From NCBI GenBank assembly GCA_965602635.1, contig CBFCZU010000244.1, positions 1-6,337 of the forward strand: 6,337 nucleotides of DNA. The letters run 5' to 3'. Both the position numbers and the translations under genes were made by a program. The notes beneath the pieces were generated by a model. The model did no database searches. It was not told the DNA's origin and worked only from the letters and a program-made list of their open reading frames with translations. The stretch comes from CBFCZU01 sp965602635. GTDB lineage: Bacteria > Planctomycetota > Phycisphaerae > SM23-33. Positions 1 through 6,157 of this stretch are shown one piece after another (within the stretch, counting starts at the first letter, position 1; every line of letters begins with the position of its first letter).

Positions 1-100
1 TGCCCACGGGGACCGTCTCGATCGTGACGTCCGCCGTTGCCCCGCCCGCGGCCAGAAGAACCGCCGCCAGGCCCGCCAGTGCCATCTTCCCCGCGTTCAT
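1..100 (-). CDS. Secreted protein, N-terminal fragment (possibly SUMF1/formylglycine-generating-enzyme-like)
   Basis: The gene is partial: it starts at ATG 100-98 on the minus strand and runs off the window edge after 33 codons. A Shine-Dalgarno AAGGAAGG lies about 8 bases upstream of the ATG. The translation begins with a classic Sec signal peptide: MNAGK, a hydrophobic Ala/Leu core (about residues 6-20) and a probable cleavage site after ATA (about residue 23), leaving a mature start DVTIETVPVG. From memory, planctomycete proteins with a SUMF1-like (formylglycine-generating-enzyme family) domain often start with this VTIETVPVGN-type segment, but no domain is visible here, so the family is an inference. 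It is exported or envelope-bound, is divergent from the pentose genes, and has its own strong promoter at 224-252. I am confident that it is a gene and only moderately confident of the family. Confidence 0.72.
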   Translation of the reverse strand, partial: MNAGKMALAGLAAVLLAAGGATADVTIETVPVG

Positions 101-161
101 GATCTTGTCCTTCCTTTGGCTCCTGCAAGTGCCGTTGACGCCCCCACCCTCGCGATAGAAT

Positions 162-178
162 CCCGATGAACCATCGGG
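162..178 (-). other. Small hairpin in the leader of the secreted-protein gene
   Basis: CCCGATG (162-168) and CATCGGG (172-178) are exact reverse complements around a 3-base loop, giving a 7-bp stem. The hairpin would lie in the leader transcribed from the promoter at 224-252, about 60 bases before the start codon. No T-tract follows it on the minus strand, so it is not an evident terminator. It may affect leader folding or stability, and its role is unknown. Confidence 0.4.
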
Positions 179-223
179 GCTTTGCCCTCTCCGCTTCCCC
201 AAACGGAGGTCGAAGCATCTAGC

Positions 224-252
224 ATATTACATGGCCCCTCCCGATCTGTCAA
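224..252 (-). promoter_or_regulatory. Sigma70-type promoter of the secreted-protein gene
   Basis: Read on the minus strand, TTGACA (bases 252-247) is a perfect -35 box. It is followed by exactly 17 bases and TAATAT (229-224), a 5-of-6 match to the -10 box. The AT-rich -10 stands out in otherwise GC-rich DNA. Transcription would start near 217, giving a leader of about 115 nt before the ATG at 100. It points away from the pentose genes. Confidence 0.75.
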
Positions 253-353
253 GTGCGAACTGGCGCAATTCCCTCTCACGCCTTGACTAAGGTGATTACC
301 TGACATCGCGGAGACCGACGCACCCGGCTGTCCAGGCGCACAGGTTGGAAACC

Positions 354-374
354 CCTGCCTGACCGGCAGGCAGG
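354..374. repeat. REP-like palindrome CCTGCCTG-5-CAGGCAGG
   Basis: CCTGCCTG (354-361) and CAGGCAGG (367-374) are perfect 8-bp reverse complements separated by ACCGG. An overlapping inverted repeat pairs CTGACCG (359-365) with CGGTCAG (385-391). I recall this CCTGCCTG/CAGGCAGG palindrome as a dispersed intergenic repeat in environmental bacterial genomes, which read in frame gives PAGQAG-like peptides. That recollection is not verified here. It differs from the palindrome next to the transposase gene (4267-4298), so the two need not be mobilised by the same enzyme. Confidence 0.55.
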
Positions 375-503
375 TGTGCCACCGCGGTCAGTACCCCCAA
401 AACCTTAATGCACCCGGCGGACGGCTGGCGGTTGCATTGCGCGGACGCTTCGGTTCTCATTGGGCCGACCCAGCAGGCATCTCTGCAACCGGAGAAACGA
501 GCC

Positions 504-1949
504 ATGAAAATCAAGAAAATGAAGATCGGTTTCATCGCCGCCAACCGGGGCTTCTTCTCGGACGCCCTGGCCGCCAAGATGCGCTCGCAGACGGTCAAGG
601 TGCTGCGAGAGGCCGGCGCCACGGTGGTCGTCCCATCCACCAAGGACACCAACGTCGGCTGCGTGGGGGACCTCGACGAGGCCGCGACCGTCGGACGAAT
701 GTTCCGCGAGAAGCAGGTCGAGGGGATTGTCGTCTCCGCCGTCAACTTCGGCGACGAGCAGAGCGTGGCGCTGACGATCAAGGAATCGGGCCTGCGGGTG
801 CCGATCCTGATCGTCGGCTGCCAGGAGGAGCGGGCGCTGACCCCCACGGCAGAGCGGCGCGACAGCTTCTGCGGGCTGTTGTCCATCGGCGAGGCCCTGC
901 GCCAGATGGACATGCCCTACTCCGTCCCGGAGGTGCCGATCGGCTTCCCCACGGACGCGAGCTTCCGCGCCACGGCGGCGCGGTTCATCGCCGTCTGCCG
1001 GGTGGTGGACGGCATCCGCAACGCCCGCTACGGGCAGGTGGGCGCCCGCCCGGACGACTTCTGGACCTGCCGCGTCAACGAGAAGGCCCTCCAGAAACTC
1101 GGGCCGACGGTCGTGACGCTGGACCTCTCGGAGGTTTTCGCCGCCGTCCGCGCGATGAAGGGCGGCGCCGCCGTCCGGCGCGTCGTCGCCGACATGAAGA
1201 AGACGATCGACTGCTCGGCCGTGGACGACGCGATCCTCGACAGGATCGCCAGGTTCGAGATCGTGCTGAACCGCTTCGTGGCGGACAAGCATCTGGACGC
1301 CCTGGCCGTGCAGTGCTGGACGAGCATGCAGGCCAACCTGGGCATCTGCGCCTGCTCGACGATGAGCCGGCTCGACGACCGTGGCATCCCGGCCGCGTGC
1401 GAGGCGGACATCATGGGCACGCTGTCGATGCACGCCCTTCAGCTCGCCTCGGGCGCGCCGAGCTGCCTGGCCGACTGGAACAATCTGCACAACGACGACG
1501 GCGAGCTGGTCAACTGCTGGCACTGCGGCGTCTTCCCCGCCTCCTGGGCCAAGGGCAAGGCGAAGATGGGCTGCCAGGAGATCATCGCCGGCACCACCGG
1601 GCGGGAGAACGCGATGGGCGTGGTGGAGTTCGTCATGAAGGACGGACCGGTGACGCTCTGCCGCGCCACGCAGGACGGGGCCGGGGCCTTCAAGGCCGTT
1701 ATGGCGCAGGGGGCGGTCGAGCCCAACAAGGCCAAGACCTTCGGCGCCTACGGGTGGGTGCGGATACCGCAGATCGCCGCCCTGTACAAGAACGTCCTGC
1801 TGCGCCACTTTCCGCACCACGTGGCCATGAGCCGCAGCCAGGTGGGCAACGTGCTGTGGGAGGCGTTCGGCAACTACCTCGGCTTCGACGTCTTCTCCGC
1901 CGCCAGCACCACCGGGCGGTGGGATCCCGCAATGCCCTTCGAGGTCTGA
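504..1949 (+). CDS. L-fucose/L-arabinose isomerase family protein (probable L-arabinose isomerase role)
   Basis: This 481-residue cytoplasmic protein is of the FucI-like ketol-isomerase family, and context implies it converts L-arabinose to L-ribulose. The start is ATG 504 because GGAG sits 9 bases upstream and MKIKKMKIGFIAANRGFF is a typical first strand. The N-terminal half looks like the family's Rossmann-type substrate-binding region. The metal-site residues expected of the family are present: Glu300 in CEADIMG, Asp324 in LADWNN and His340 in CWHCG, matching the Glu/Asp/His Mn-binding set known from FucI. The length fits the shorter FucI-like proteins; E. coli FucI is larger. It is followed after 20 bases by ribulokinase, which favours an arabinose role over fucose. 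It is not canonical AraA in sequence style. L-fucose, D-arabinose or another aldose cannot be excluded, so I assign no symbol. Confidence 0.85.
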   Translation: MKIKKMKIGFIAANRGFFSDALAAKMRSQTVKVLREAGATVVVPSTKDTNVGCVGDLDEAATVGRMFREKQVEGIVVSAVNFGDEQSVALTIKESGLRVPILIVGCQEERALTPTAERRDSFCGLLSIGEALRQMDMPYSVPEVPIGFPTDASFRATAARFIAVCRVVDGIRNARYGQVGARPDDFWTCRVNEKALQKLGPTVVTLDLSEVFAAVRAMKGGAAVRRVVADMKKTIDCSAVDDAILDRIARFEIVLNRFVADKHLDALAVQCWTSMQANLGICACSTMSRLDDRGIPAACEADIMGTLSMHALQLASGAPSCLADWNNLHNDDGELVNCWHCGVFPASWAKGKAKMGCQEIIAGTTGRENAMGVVEFVMKDGPVTLCRATQDGAGAFKAVMAQGAVEPNKAKTFGAYGWVRIPQIAALYKNVLLRHFPHHVAMSRSQVGNVLWEAFGNYLGFDVFSAASTTGRWDPAMPFEV

Positions 1950-1969
1950 GACCGCAAGGGGAACCGCAG

Positions 1970-3655
1970 ATGGCGAAATACGCGATCGGGCTGGACTTCG
2001 GCACCAACTCGGTTCGGGCGCTGGTGGTCAACGTGGCCAACGGGCGTGAGGCAGGCACGGCCGTGTGGAGCTACGAGCGCGGCACCGAGGGCGTGATCCT
2101 CTCCAAAGACCCGAACCTCGCCCGGCAGCACCCGAGCGAATACGTCAAGGGGGCCGAGAAGAGCATCCGCGGCGCCCTGGCGGCCGCCAGGCGCGGCGTC
2201 AAGTCGTTCCGCGCCGAGAACGTCATAGGCATCGGCGTGGACACGACCGGCTCGACCCCCCTGCCGGTTGACCGCAACGGCCGCCCGCTGGCGCTGAGCA
2301 AGGACTTCGCCCGCGAGCCGGCGGCCATGGCCTGGCTGTGGAAGGACCACACCTCCGTGGCCGAGGCCGGCGAGATAACCGCCCTGGCCGAGAGGACCCG
2401 CCCCCACTACCTGGCCAAGTGCGGCGGGACGTACTCCTCGGAGTGGTTCTTCAGCAAGATCATGCACTGCCTGCGGACGTCGCCGAAGGTCTTCGACGCC
2501 GCCTGGACGTGGGTGGAGATCGCCGACTGGATACCGGCCATGCTCACGGGGACGGAGCATCCCGAGCGGCTGAGGGTCGGCGTATGCCCGGCCTGGCACA
2601 AGGCGATGTACAACGACAACTGGGGCGGCTACCCCGACGCGAAGTTCCTGGGGCGGCTGGGCCCCAAGCTGGGGCAGTTGCGCCGCCGGCTTCGGGACAA
2701 GGCCCACGCCGTTGACACCGCGGCGGGCGGTCTGACGGCCGCGTGGGCGAAGCGGACCGGTCTGCCCGAGGGCATTCCCGTCGCCGTCGGGGCATTCGAC
2801 GCCCACCTCGGGGCCGTCGGGGCGGGCATCGCCGAGGGCACGCTGGTCAAGATCATCGGCACCAGCACCTGCGACACGATGGTGGTGAGGAACACCCGCC
2901 GCCTGGCCGACGTGCCGGGGCTGTGCGGGATCGTGGACGGGTCGATCCTGCCGGGCTACTTCGGCCTGGAGGCCGGGCAGTCCGCCGTCGGAGACATCTT
3001 CAACTGGTTCGTCAACTACGTCGCCCCGGGCGGCAGGAAGGCCGGCTCGCACAAGGCACTCACCGCCGCCGCCGCCAAGCTCGCACCCGGCGAGTCGGGC
3101 CTGCTGGCGCTGGACTGGAACAACGGCAACCGCACCGTCCTGGTCGATCAGCGCCTCACCGGGCTGCTGCTCGGGCAGACGCTCTACACCACGCCGGGCG
3201 AGATCTACCGGGCGCTGATCGAGGCGACGGCCTTCGGGGCGCTGACCATCATCAACCGCTTCGAGGAGTACGGCGTGAAGGTCCGGCAGGTGGTCAACTG
3301 CGGCGGGATCGCCGAGAGGAACCCGCTGGTGATGCAGGTTTACGCCGACGTGACCGGCCGGCCGATGAAGGTCTCGCGCTCGGCCCAGACGTGCGCCCTG
3401 GGCGCCGCGGTCGCCGGGGCCGTCGTCGCCGGCAGGAAGGCCGGCGGGTACGCCAACTTCGCCGCCGCCCAGAGGGCGATGACCGCCCTGAAGAGGAAGG
3501 TCCACAAGCCCGACCCCGCGGCCGCGGGCGTGTACCGCCGCCTCTACGCACTCTACAGCCAGCTCCACGACGCATTCGGCACCTCCGCGTGGAAGGGCAA
3601 CCTGCACAACGTGATGAAGGATCTGCTCGAGATCCGCGCCAAGGCGCGGAAGTGA
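1970..3655 (+). CDS. araB: Ribulokinase
   Basis: This is an FGGY-family sugar kinase of 561 residues, close to the 566 of E. coli AraB. It phosphorylates L-ribulose with ATP to give L-ribulose-5-phosphate in the cytoplasm. The start is ATG 1970, with AAGGGG at 1956-1961 placed 8 bases upstream. The phosphate-loop motif GLDFGTNSVRAL is at residues 7-18. Ribulokinase-type signatures are WKDHT at 124-128 and GGTYSSEWFFSK from residue 152. The probable catalytic base is Asp277 in GAFDAHLGAVG, and the C-terminal nucleotide-binding segment NCGGIAERNP starts at residue 443. These motifs separate it from xylulokinases and glycerol kinases. It lies 20 bases after the isomerase, clearly in one operon. 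It is followed by a transposase-like gene rather than directly by araD, which is unusual. Confidence 0.92.
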   Translation: MAKYAIGLDFGTNSVRALVVNVANGREAGTAVWSYERGTEGVILSKDPNLARQHPSEYVKGAEKSIRGALAAARRGVKSFRAENVIGIGVDTTGSTPLPVDRNGRPLALSKDFAREPAAMAWLWKDHTSVAEAGEITALAERTRPHYLAKCGGTYSSEWFFSKIMHCLRTSPKVFDAAWTWVEIADWIPAMLTGTEHPERLRVGVCPAWHKAMYNDNWGGYPDAKFLGRLGPKLGQLRRRLRDKAHAVDTAAGGLTAAWAKRTGLPEGIPVAVGAFDAHLGAVGAGIAEGTLVKIIGTSTCDTMVVRNTRRLADVPGLCGIVDGSILPGYFGLEAGQSAVGDIFNWFVNYVAPGGRKAGSHKALTAAAAKLAPGESGLLALDWNNGNRTVLVDQRLTGLLLGQTLYTTPGEIYRALIEATAFGALTIINRFEEYGVKVRQVVNCGGIAERNPLVMQVYADVTGRPMKVSRSAQTCALGAAVAGAVVAGRKAGGYANFAAAQRAMTALKRKVHKPDPAAAGVYRRLYALYSQLHDAFGTSAWKGNLHNVMKDLLEIRAKARK

Positions 3656-3696
3656 GAGCGCGCCAGCGTGGGGCGGGCAGCGCAGGGAACTGATCC

Positions 3697-4269
3697 ATGC
3701 AAGGCTGGAACGGGTGGTATCACGTCAACGGGAATACGTACGGGACGTGGCTGCCCGGAGACCCCAGAGGCTGGCGCGAACGGTGGCACCGCCGGCACGT
3801 GGAGGGCGACTACAAGGATCCGCCGCCGCCCGGCCTCCACGAGGACCGGCACGAGCGGTCGAAGGCTCTGCTGACGGGCGAGGCGGTGCGCCTGAACCGC
3901 CGCCAGCGGCGAGTCGCCCTCGAGGGCATCGTCGAAAAGCTGCTCGATCGCGACACTGAGCTTCTCGCCGCGTCGGTGGACGCGATCCACTACCACATAC
4001 TCGCCAGGTTCGCCGACGATCACGTCCGCGGACCCGTGGGTCTGGCGAAAAAGAACGCCTCTTTCCTGCTCCGCGAGCACGGGCTGCCCGGCACGGTGTG
4101 GGCGAGGAAGTGCAGGGCGCTTCCCGTCGCCGACCGCGCCCACCAACTCAACGTGTATCGTTACATCCTGGCGCACGCCAACAAGGGCGCGTGCGTCTGG
4201 ACATTCCGCGACGGGATTATTGGAGGTGATAAAACCCACGGACGTGATAAAAGCCACGGAGATTCATAA
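3697..4269 (+). CDS. REP-associated tyrosine transposase (RAYT), Y1/IS200-like HUH family
   Basis: This 190-residue single-domain protein belongs to the Y1 transposase superfamily, whose members nick and rejoin single-stranded DNA at REP hairpins. ATG 3697 has AGGG (3684-3687) 9 bases upstream. Visible features in order: the N-terminal segment NTYGTWLPGDPRGWR (residues 13-27); the HUH metal motif H98-Y99-H100 in DAIHYHIL; the helix GLAKKNASFLLREH (115-128); and NVYRYILAH, in which Tyr156 is the likely nucleophile by comparison with the YI..N motif of this family. All expected catalytic residues are present, so it may be active. It starts 41 bases after araB on the same strand, within a pentose operon. 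Its C-terminal residues 178-190 are encoded by repeat DNA (DKTHG, RDKSHG), and its stop codon is part of the 32-bp palindrome at 4267-4298. No IS ends or target duplications are evident. It could be domesticated. Confidence 0.85.
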   Translation: MQGWNGWYHVNGNTYGTWLPGDPRGWRERWHRRHVEGDYKDPPPPGLHEDRHERSKALLTGEAVRLNRRQRRVALEGIVEKLLDRDTELLAASVDAIHYHILARFADDHVRGPVGLAKKNASFLLREHGLPGTVWARKCRALPVADRAHQLNVYRYILAHANKGACVWTFRDGIIGGDKTHGRDKSHGDS

Positions 4270-4279
4270 AGCCCACGGA
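4228..4279 (+). repeat. Three tandem left-arm repeats (GATAAAACCCACGGA type)
   Basis: Three 15-base units follow one another: 4228-4242 GATAAAACCCACGGA, 4246-4260 GATAAAAGCCACGGA and 4265-4279 CATAAAGCCCACGGA. They are spaced 18 and then 19 bases apart. The first two are in frame inside the transposase gene and encode DKTHG and DKSHG. The extra base before the third shifts its register so that its TAA becomes the stop codon. The third unit is also the left half of the palindrome at 4267-4298. Confidence 0.8.
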
Positions 4280-4298
4280 TAGCTATCCGTGGGCTTTA
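4267..4298. repeat. Perfect 32-bp palindrome, REP-like, possible bidirectional terminator
   Basis: The left half TAAAGCCCACGGATAG (4267-4282) is the exact reverse complement of CTATCCGTGGGCTTTA (4283-4298), with no spacer. As RNA it would fold into a stem of about 14 bp with an AGCU loop. The left arm carries AAA and the right arm UUU next to a GC-rich stem, and the structure is the same on both strands, so a weak bidirectional terminator is plausible. No long U-tract follows (TTTAGACT). The first three bases are the stop codon of the transposase. It is probably the cognate REP of the neighbouring RAYT. Confidence 0.8.
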
Positions 4299-4375
4299 GA
4301 CTGCATTTCACCCGCAGGCTTCAAACTGCATTCCACCCGTGGGCTTTGCATTCCACCCCCGGGCTTTGCATTCGG
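4286..4375 (+). repeat. Four tandem right-arm repeats (CCCGTGGGCTTT..GCATTCCA type)
   Basis: Units start at 4286 (25 bases), 4311 (25 bases), 4336 (20 bases) and 4356 (20 bases). Each has a CCCGTGGGCTTT-like arm followed by GCATTCCA. The two long units carry an extra AGACT or AAACT between arm and tail. Units 1 and 2 differ at 6 of 25 positions, all transitions by eye. The arm is the reverse complement of the upstream left-arm units, so the whole array is mirrored about the palindrome centre at 4282/4283. Confidence 0.75.
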
Positions 4376-4393
4376 CGCGGGGTCGCATATCAT
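4366..4393 (+). promoter_or_regulatory. Possible promoter for the dehydrogenase-araD pair
   Basis: TTGCAT (4366-4371, 3 of 6 matches to a -35) and TATCAT (4388-4393, 5 of 6 matches to a -10) are separated by 16 bases. The -35 candidate lies within the last right-arm repeat. Transcription would start near 4400, almost at the ATG at 4403, giving a leaderless or nearly leaderless mRNA. That agrees with the absence of a clear ribosome binding site there. This is a speculative call from consensus matching only. Confidence 0.28.
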
Positions 4394-4402
4394 CTTGGAC
4401 GC

Positions 4403-5452
4403 ATGAAACGGGCGATCCTGACAGCGCCGGGCAGGTTCGAGATCGACGACGCGCCGATGCCGTCGCCGCAGGCGGGCGAAGCGCTTGTCCGCATCAGCGC
4501 GGTCGGCGTATGCGGCTCCGACCTGCACATGTTCCGCGAGGGCGCCATCGGCGGGGTCACCATCGCCGACGCCGGCGGGCCCTTCGTCCCGGGCCACGAG
4601 TGCACGGGCATAGTCGAGGACGTGGGCGCCGGCGACGACCGCTCGCTCGTCGGGCGGCGCGTCTTCCTCGAACCCGCCGTCAACTGCATGCGCTGCCGCT
4701 GGTGCCTGGCGGGGATGCCCAACGTCTGCCCGCACCACACGTTCCTGGGTCTGCCTGCGCGGCAGGGCTGCCTCACCGAGTACTTCATTCACCCGCTACG
4801 TCTGTGCGAGCCGTTGGGCGAGGAGATCGACGACGACACGGCCGTGATGCTGGAGCCGCTTGCCATCATCGTCCACTCGCTCGACCGCCTGGGCTACCGC
4901 GGCGGCAGCCCCGTCGCCGTGCTCGGGGCCGGGCCCATCGGGCTGACCCACGTCATCCTGCTCGCCCGCAGCGGCGCCGCCCCGCTGATCGTCACCGACC
5001 TGCTGGACTACCGGCTGGAGATCGCCCGCCGGCTCGGCGCCACCCACACGCTCAACCCGACCCGCGACGACGTGCCGGCCGCCGTCGCCGAGCTGACCGG
5101 CGGCGACGGGGCGGACTACGTCTTCGAGTGCGCCGGGACCGACGAGACATACCACCAGATGGTCGCCATCGCGGCCCCGGGCGGGCGGGTCGGCGTCGTC
5201 GGCATCCCCGCGGACGACACCGTGACGTTCAAGCACTCGTTCGGCCGCCGAAAGGGCCTCGACGTCCTCATGATCCGCCGCGCCAACCTCACCTTCGCCC
5301 GCGCCGTCAGCCGCGCCGTCAACGAGAAGCTCCCGCTGCGGCAGCTCGCCACACACCACTGGCCACTCGAAGCCATCCAGCAGGCCTACGAGACCGCCGC
5401 CGATTACCGCGACGGCATCCTCAAGGGAATAATCAACCCGGGAGCCGACTAG
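4403..5452 (+). CDS. Zinc-dependent medium-chain alcohol/polyol dehydrogenase
   Basis: This 349-residue NAD(P)-dependent dehydrogenase of the MDR superfamily resembles sorbitol/threonine-type enzymes. The catalytic zinc site is Cys37 (GVCGSD), His65-Glu66 (PGHE) and Glu151 (MLEPLA). The four structural-zinc cysteines are Cys95, Cys98, Cys101 and Cys109. The Rossmann motif GAGPIG is at 175-180. Asp199 at the end of the second strand (VTDLLDY) suggests NAD rather than NADP. The frame stays open upstream to GTG 4289, but that part is repeat DNA. MKRAILTAPGRFEI at 4403 is the natural family start, although only a weak GGA precedes it at 4397-4399. The gene abuts araD, so it probably oxidises a pentitol or related polyol entering the arabinose route, or reduces a ketopentose. 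The substrate is unknown, and similarity to threonine dehydrogenase alone would not settle it. Confidence 0.87.
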   Translation: MKRAILTAPGRFEIDDAPMPSPQAGEALVRISAVGVCGSDLHMFREGAIGGVTIADAGGPFVPGHECTGIVEDVGAGDDRSLVGRRVFLEPAVNCMRCRWCLAGMPNVCPHHTFLGLPARQGCLTEYFIHPLRLCEPLGEEIDDDTAVMLEPLAIIVHSLDRLGYRGGSPVAVLGAGPIGLTHVILLARSGAAPLIVTDLLDYRLEIARRLGATHTLNPTRDDVPAAVAELTGGDGADYVFECAGTDETYHQMVAIAAPGGRVGVVGIPADDTVTFKHSFGRRKGLDVLMIRRANLTFARAVSRAVNEKLPLRQLATHHWPLEAIQQAYETAADYRDGILKGIINPGAD

Positions 5453-6157
5453 ATGCTCGAAGAGCTGAAGGAGAGCGTCCATCGGGCGAACCTCGAGCTT
5501 CTCGAGCGCGGGCTGGTGTTCGAGACCTTCGGCAACGTCAGCGGCCTGGACCGCTCGGCCGGCGTCATGGTCATCAAGCCCTCCGGCGTGCCGTACGGGC
5601 AGATGAAGGCCCGTGACATGGTCGCGGTGTACCTCGAGCGGGGCAAGGCGATCGAGGGCGAGATGAACCCCTCCTCCGACACGCCGACGCACCTGGAGCT
5701 TTACCGGGCGTTCGAGAGCATCGGCGGCGTGGTCCACAGCCACAGCCTCCACGCCGCGGCATGGGCACAGGCCGGGCGGGACATACCCGCACTCGGCACG
5801 ACGCACGCCGACTACTTCCACGGCCCCGTGCCGTGCACCAGGTGCCCCACCGACGCGGAGGTCGCCGGCGACTACGAGGCCAACACCGGCAGGCTCATCG
5901 TCGAGCGCCTGGCCGGGCTCGACCCGCGCCACTGCCCGGGCGTGCTGGTCGCGGCCCACGGGCCCTTCGCCTGGGGGCCCACGCCGCAAGACGCCGTGCG
6001 AAACGCCGCCATCCTCGAGCACGTCGCCCGCCTCGCCTCGGAGACGCTCCGCATCGACCCGGCCGCCGGGCCGATACCCCAGCCGCTGCTGGACAAGCAC
6101 TTCCTCCGCAAGCACGGGCCGGGAAGCTACTACGGGCAGCCAGGCGGGAAGAACTGA
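5453..6157 (+). CDS. araD: L-ribulose-5-phosphate 4-epimerase
   Basis: This 234-residue class II aldolase/epimerase-fold enzyme converts L-ribulose-5-phosphate to D-xylulose-5-phosphate, the last step of the arabinose route. Residues match the known E. coli AraD active site almost number for number: Asp76 (SSDTPTH), His95 and His97 (VHSHS) and His169 (AAHG) for zinc; Asp120 (THADYFHG) and Tyr227 (SYYGQ) for catalysis. GNVSG (27-31) and KPSGVPYG (42-49) form the phosphate-binding part. The THADYF motif and the C-terminal YYGQ favour epimerase over fuculose-phosphate aldolase. ATG 5453 follows the dehydrogenase stop TAG with no gap, and GGGAG (5440-5444) lies 8 bases upstream inside that gene, so translation is probably coupled. 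A GC-rich inverted repeat spans its stop codon. Confidence 0.93.
   Translation: MLEELKESVHRANLELLERGLVFETFGNVSGLDRSAGVMVIKPSGVPYGQMKARDMVAVYLERGKAIEGEMNPSSDTPTHLELYRAFESIGGVVHSHSLHAAAWAQAGRDIPALGTTHADYFHGPVPCTRCPTDAEVAGDYEANTGRLIVERLAGLDPRHCPGVLVAAHGPFAWGPTPQDAVRNAAILEHVARLASETLRIDPAAGPIPQPLLDKHFLRKHGPGSYYGQPGGKN

Larger units (their letters stand above)
101..503. other. Divergent intergenic region
   Basis: This 403-base stretch separates the minus-strand secreted-protein gene from the plus-strand isomerase gene. The left half holds the minus-strand promoter (224-252) and a leader of about 115 nt with a small hairpin (162-178). The right half holds a REP-like palindrome (354-374) and the isomerase ribosome binding site GGAG at 491-494. 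I see no convincing sigma70 promoter for the plus-strand operon. The best candidate is TTGCAT at 432-437 with TCTCAT at 455-460, spaced 17, and it is weak. An in-frame upstream extension of the isomerase to ATG 408 exists, but it has no ribosome binding site and does not look like the family. Confidence 0.7.

Noticed and set aside
283..288. TTGACT on the plus strand as a -35 for the isomerase operon.
   Set aside because: No acceptable -10 lies 16-18 bases downstream, where the sequence is GC-rich (around 305-311).
97..306. A minus-strand open frame of 69 codons in the divergent intergenic region.
   Set aside because: It covers the promoter and leader of the secreted-protein gene in another frame and has no recognisable domain.
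374..1969. A long open frame through the isomerase gene, continuous with the ribulokinase frame.
   Set aside because: The upstream half is Arg/Gly/Pro-rich and family-free, as expected for an off-frame reading of GC-rich DNA. The isomerase frame has a ribosome binding site and conserved metal residues, and AraB starts naturally at 1970.
4222..4230. GGAGGTGAT, a near-perfect anti-16S-tail match inside the end of the transposase gene.
   Set aside because: No start codon follows at a usable distance. The nearest GTG (4244) is 17 bases from the core and opens only a very short frame ending in the palindrome.
4289..4402. N-terminal extension of the dehydrogenase to GTG 4289.
   Set aside because: The extra 38 codons are translated repeat DNA, and the family-like N-terminus begins at ATG 4403.
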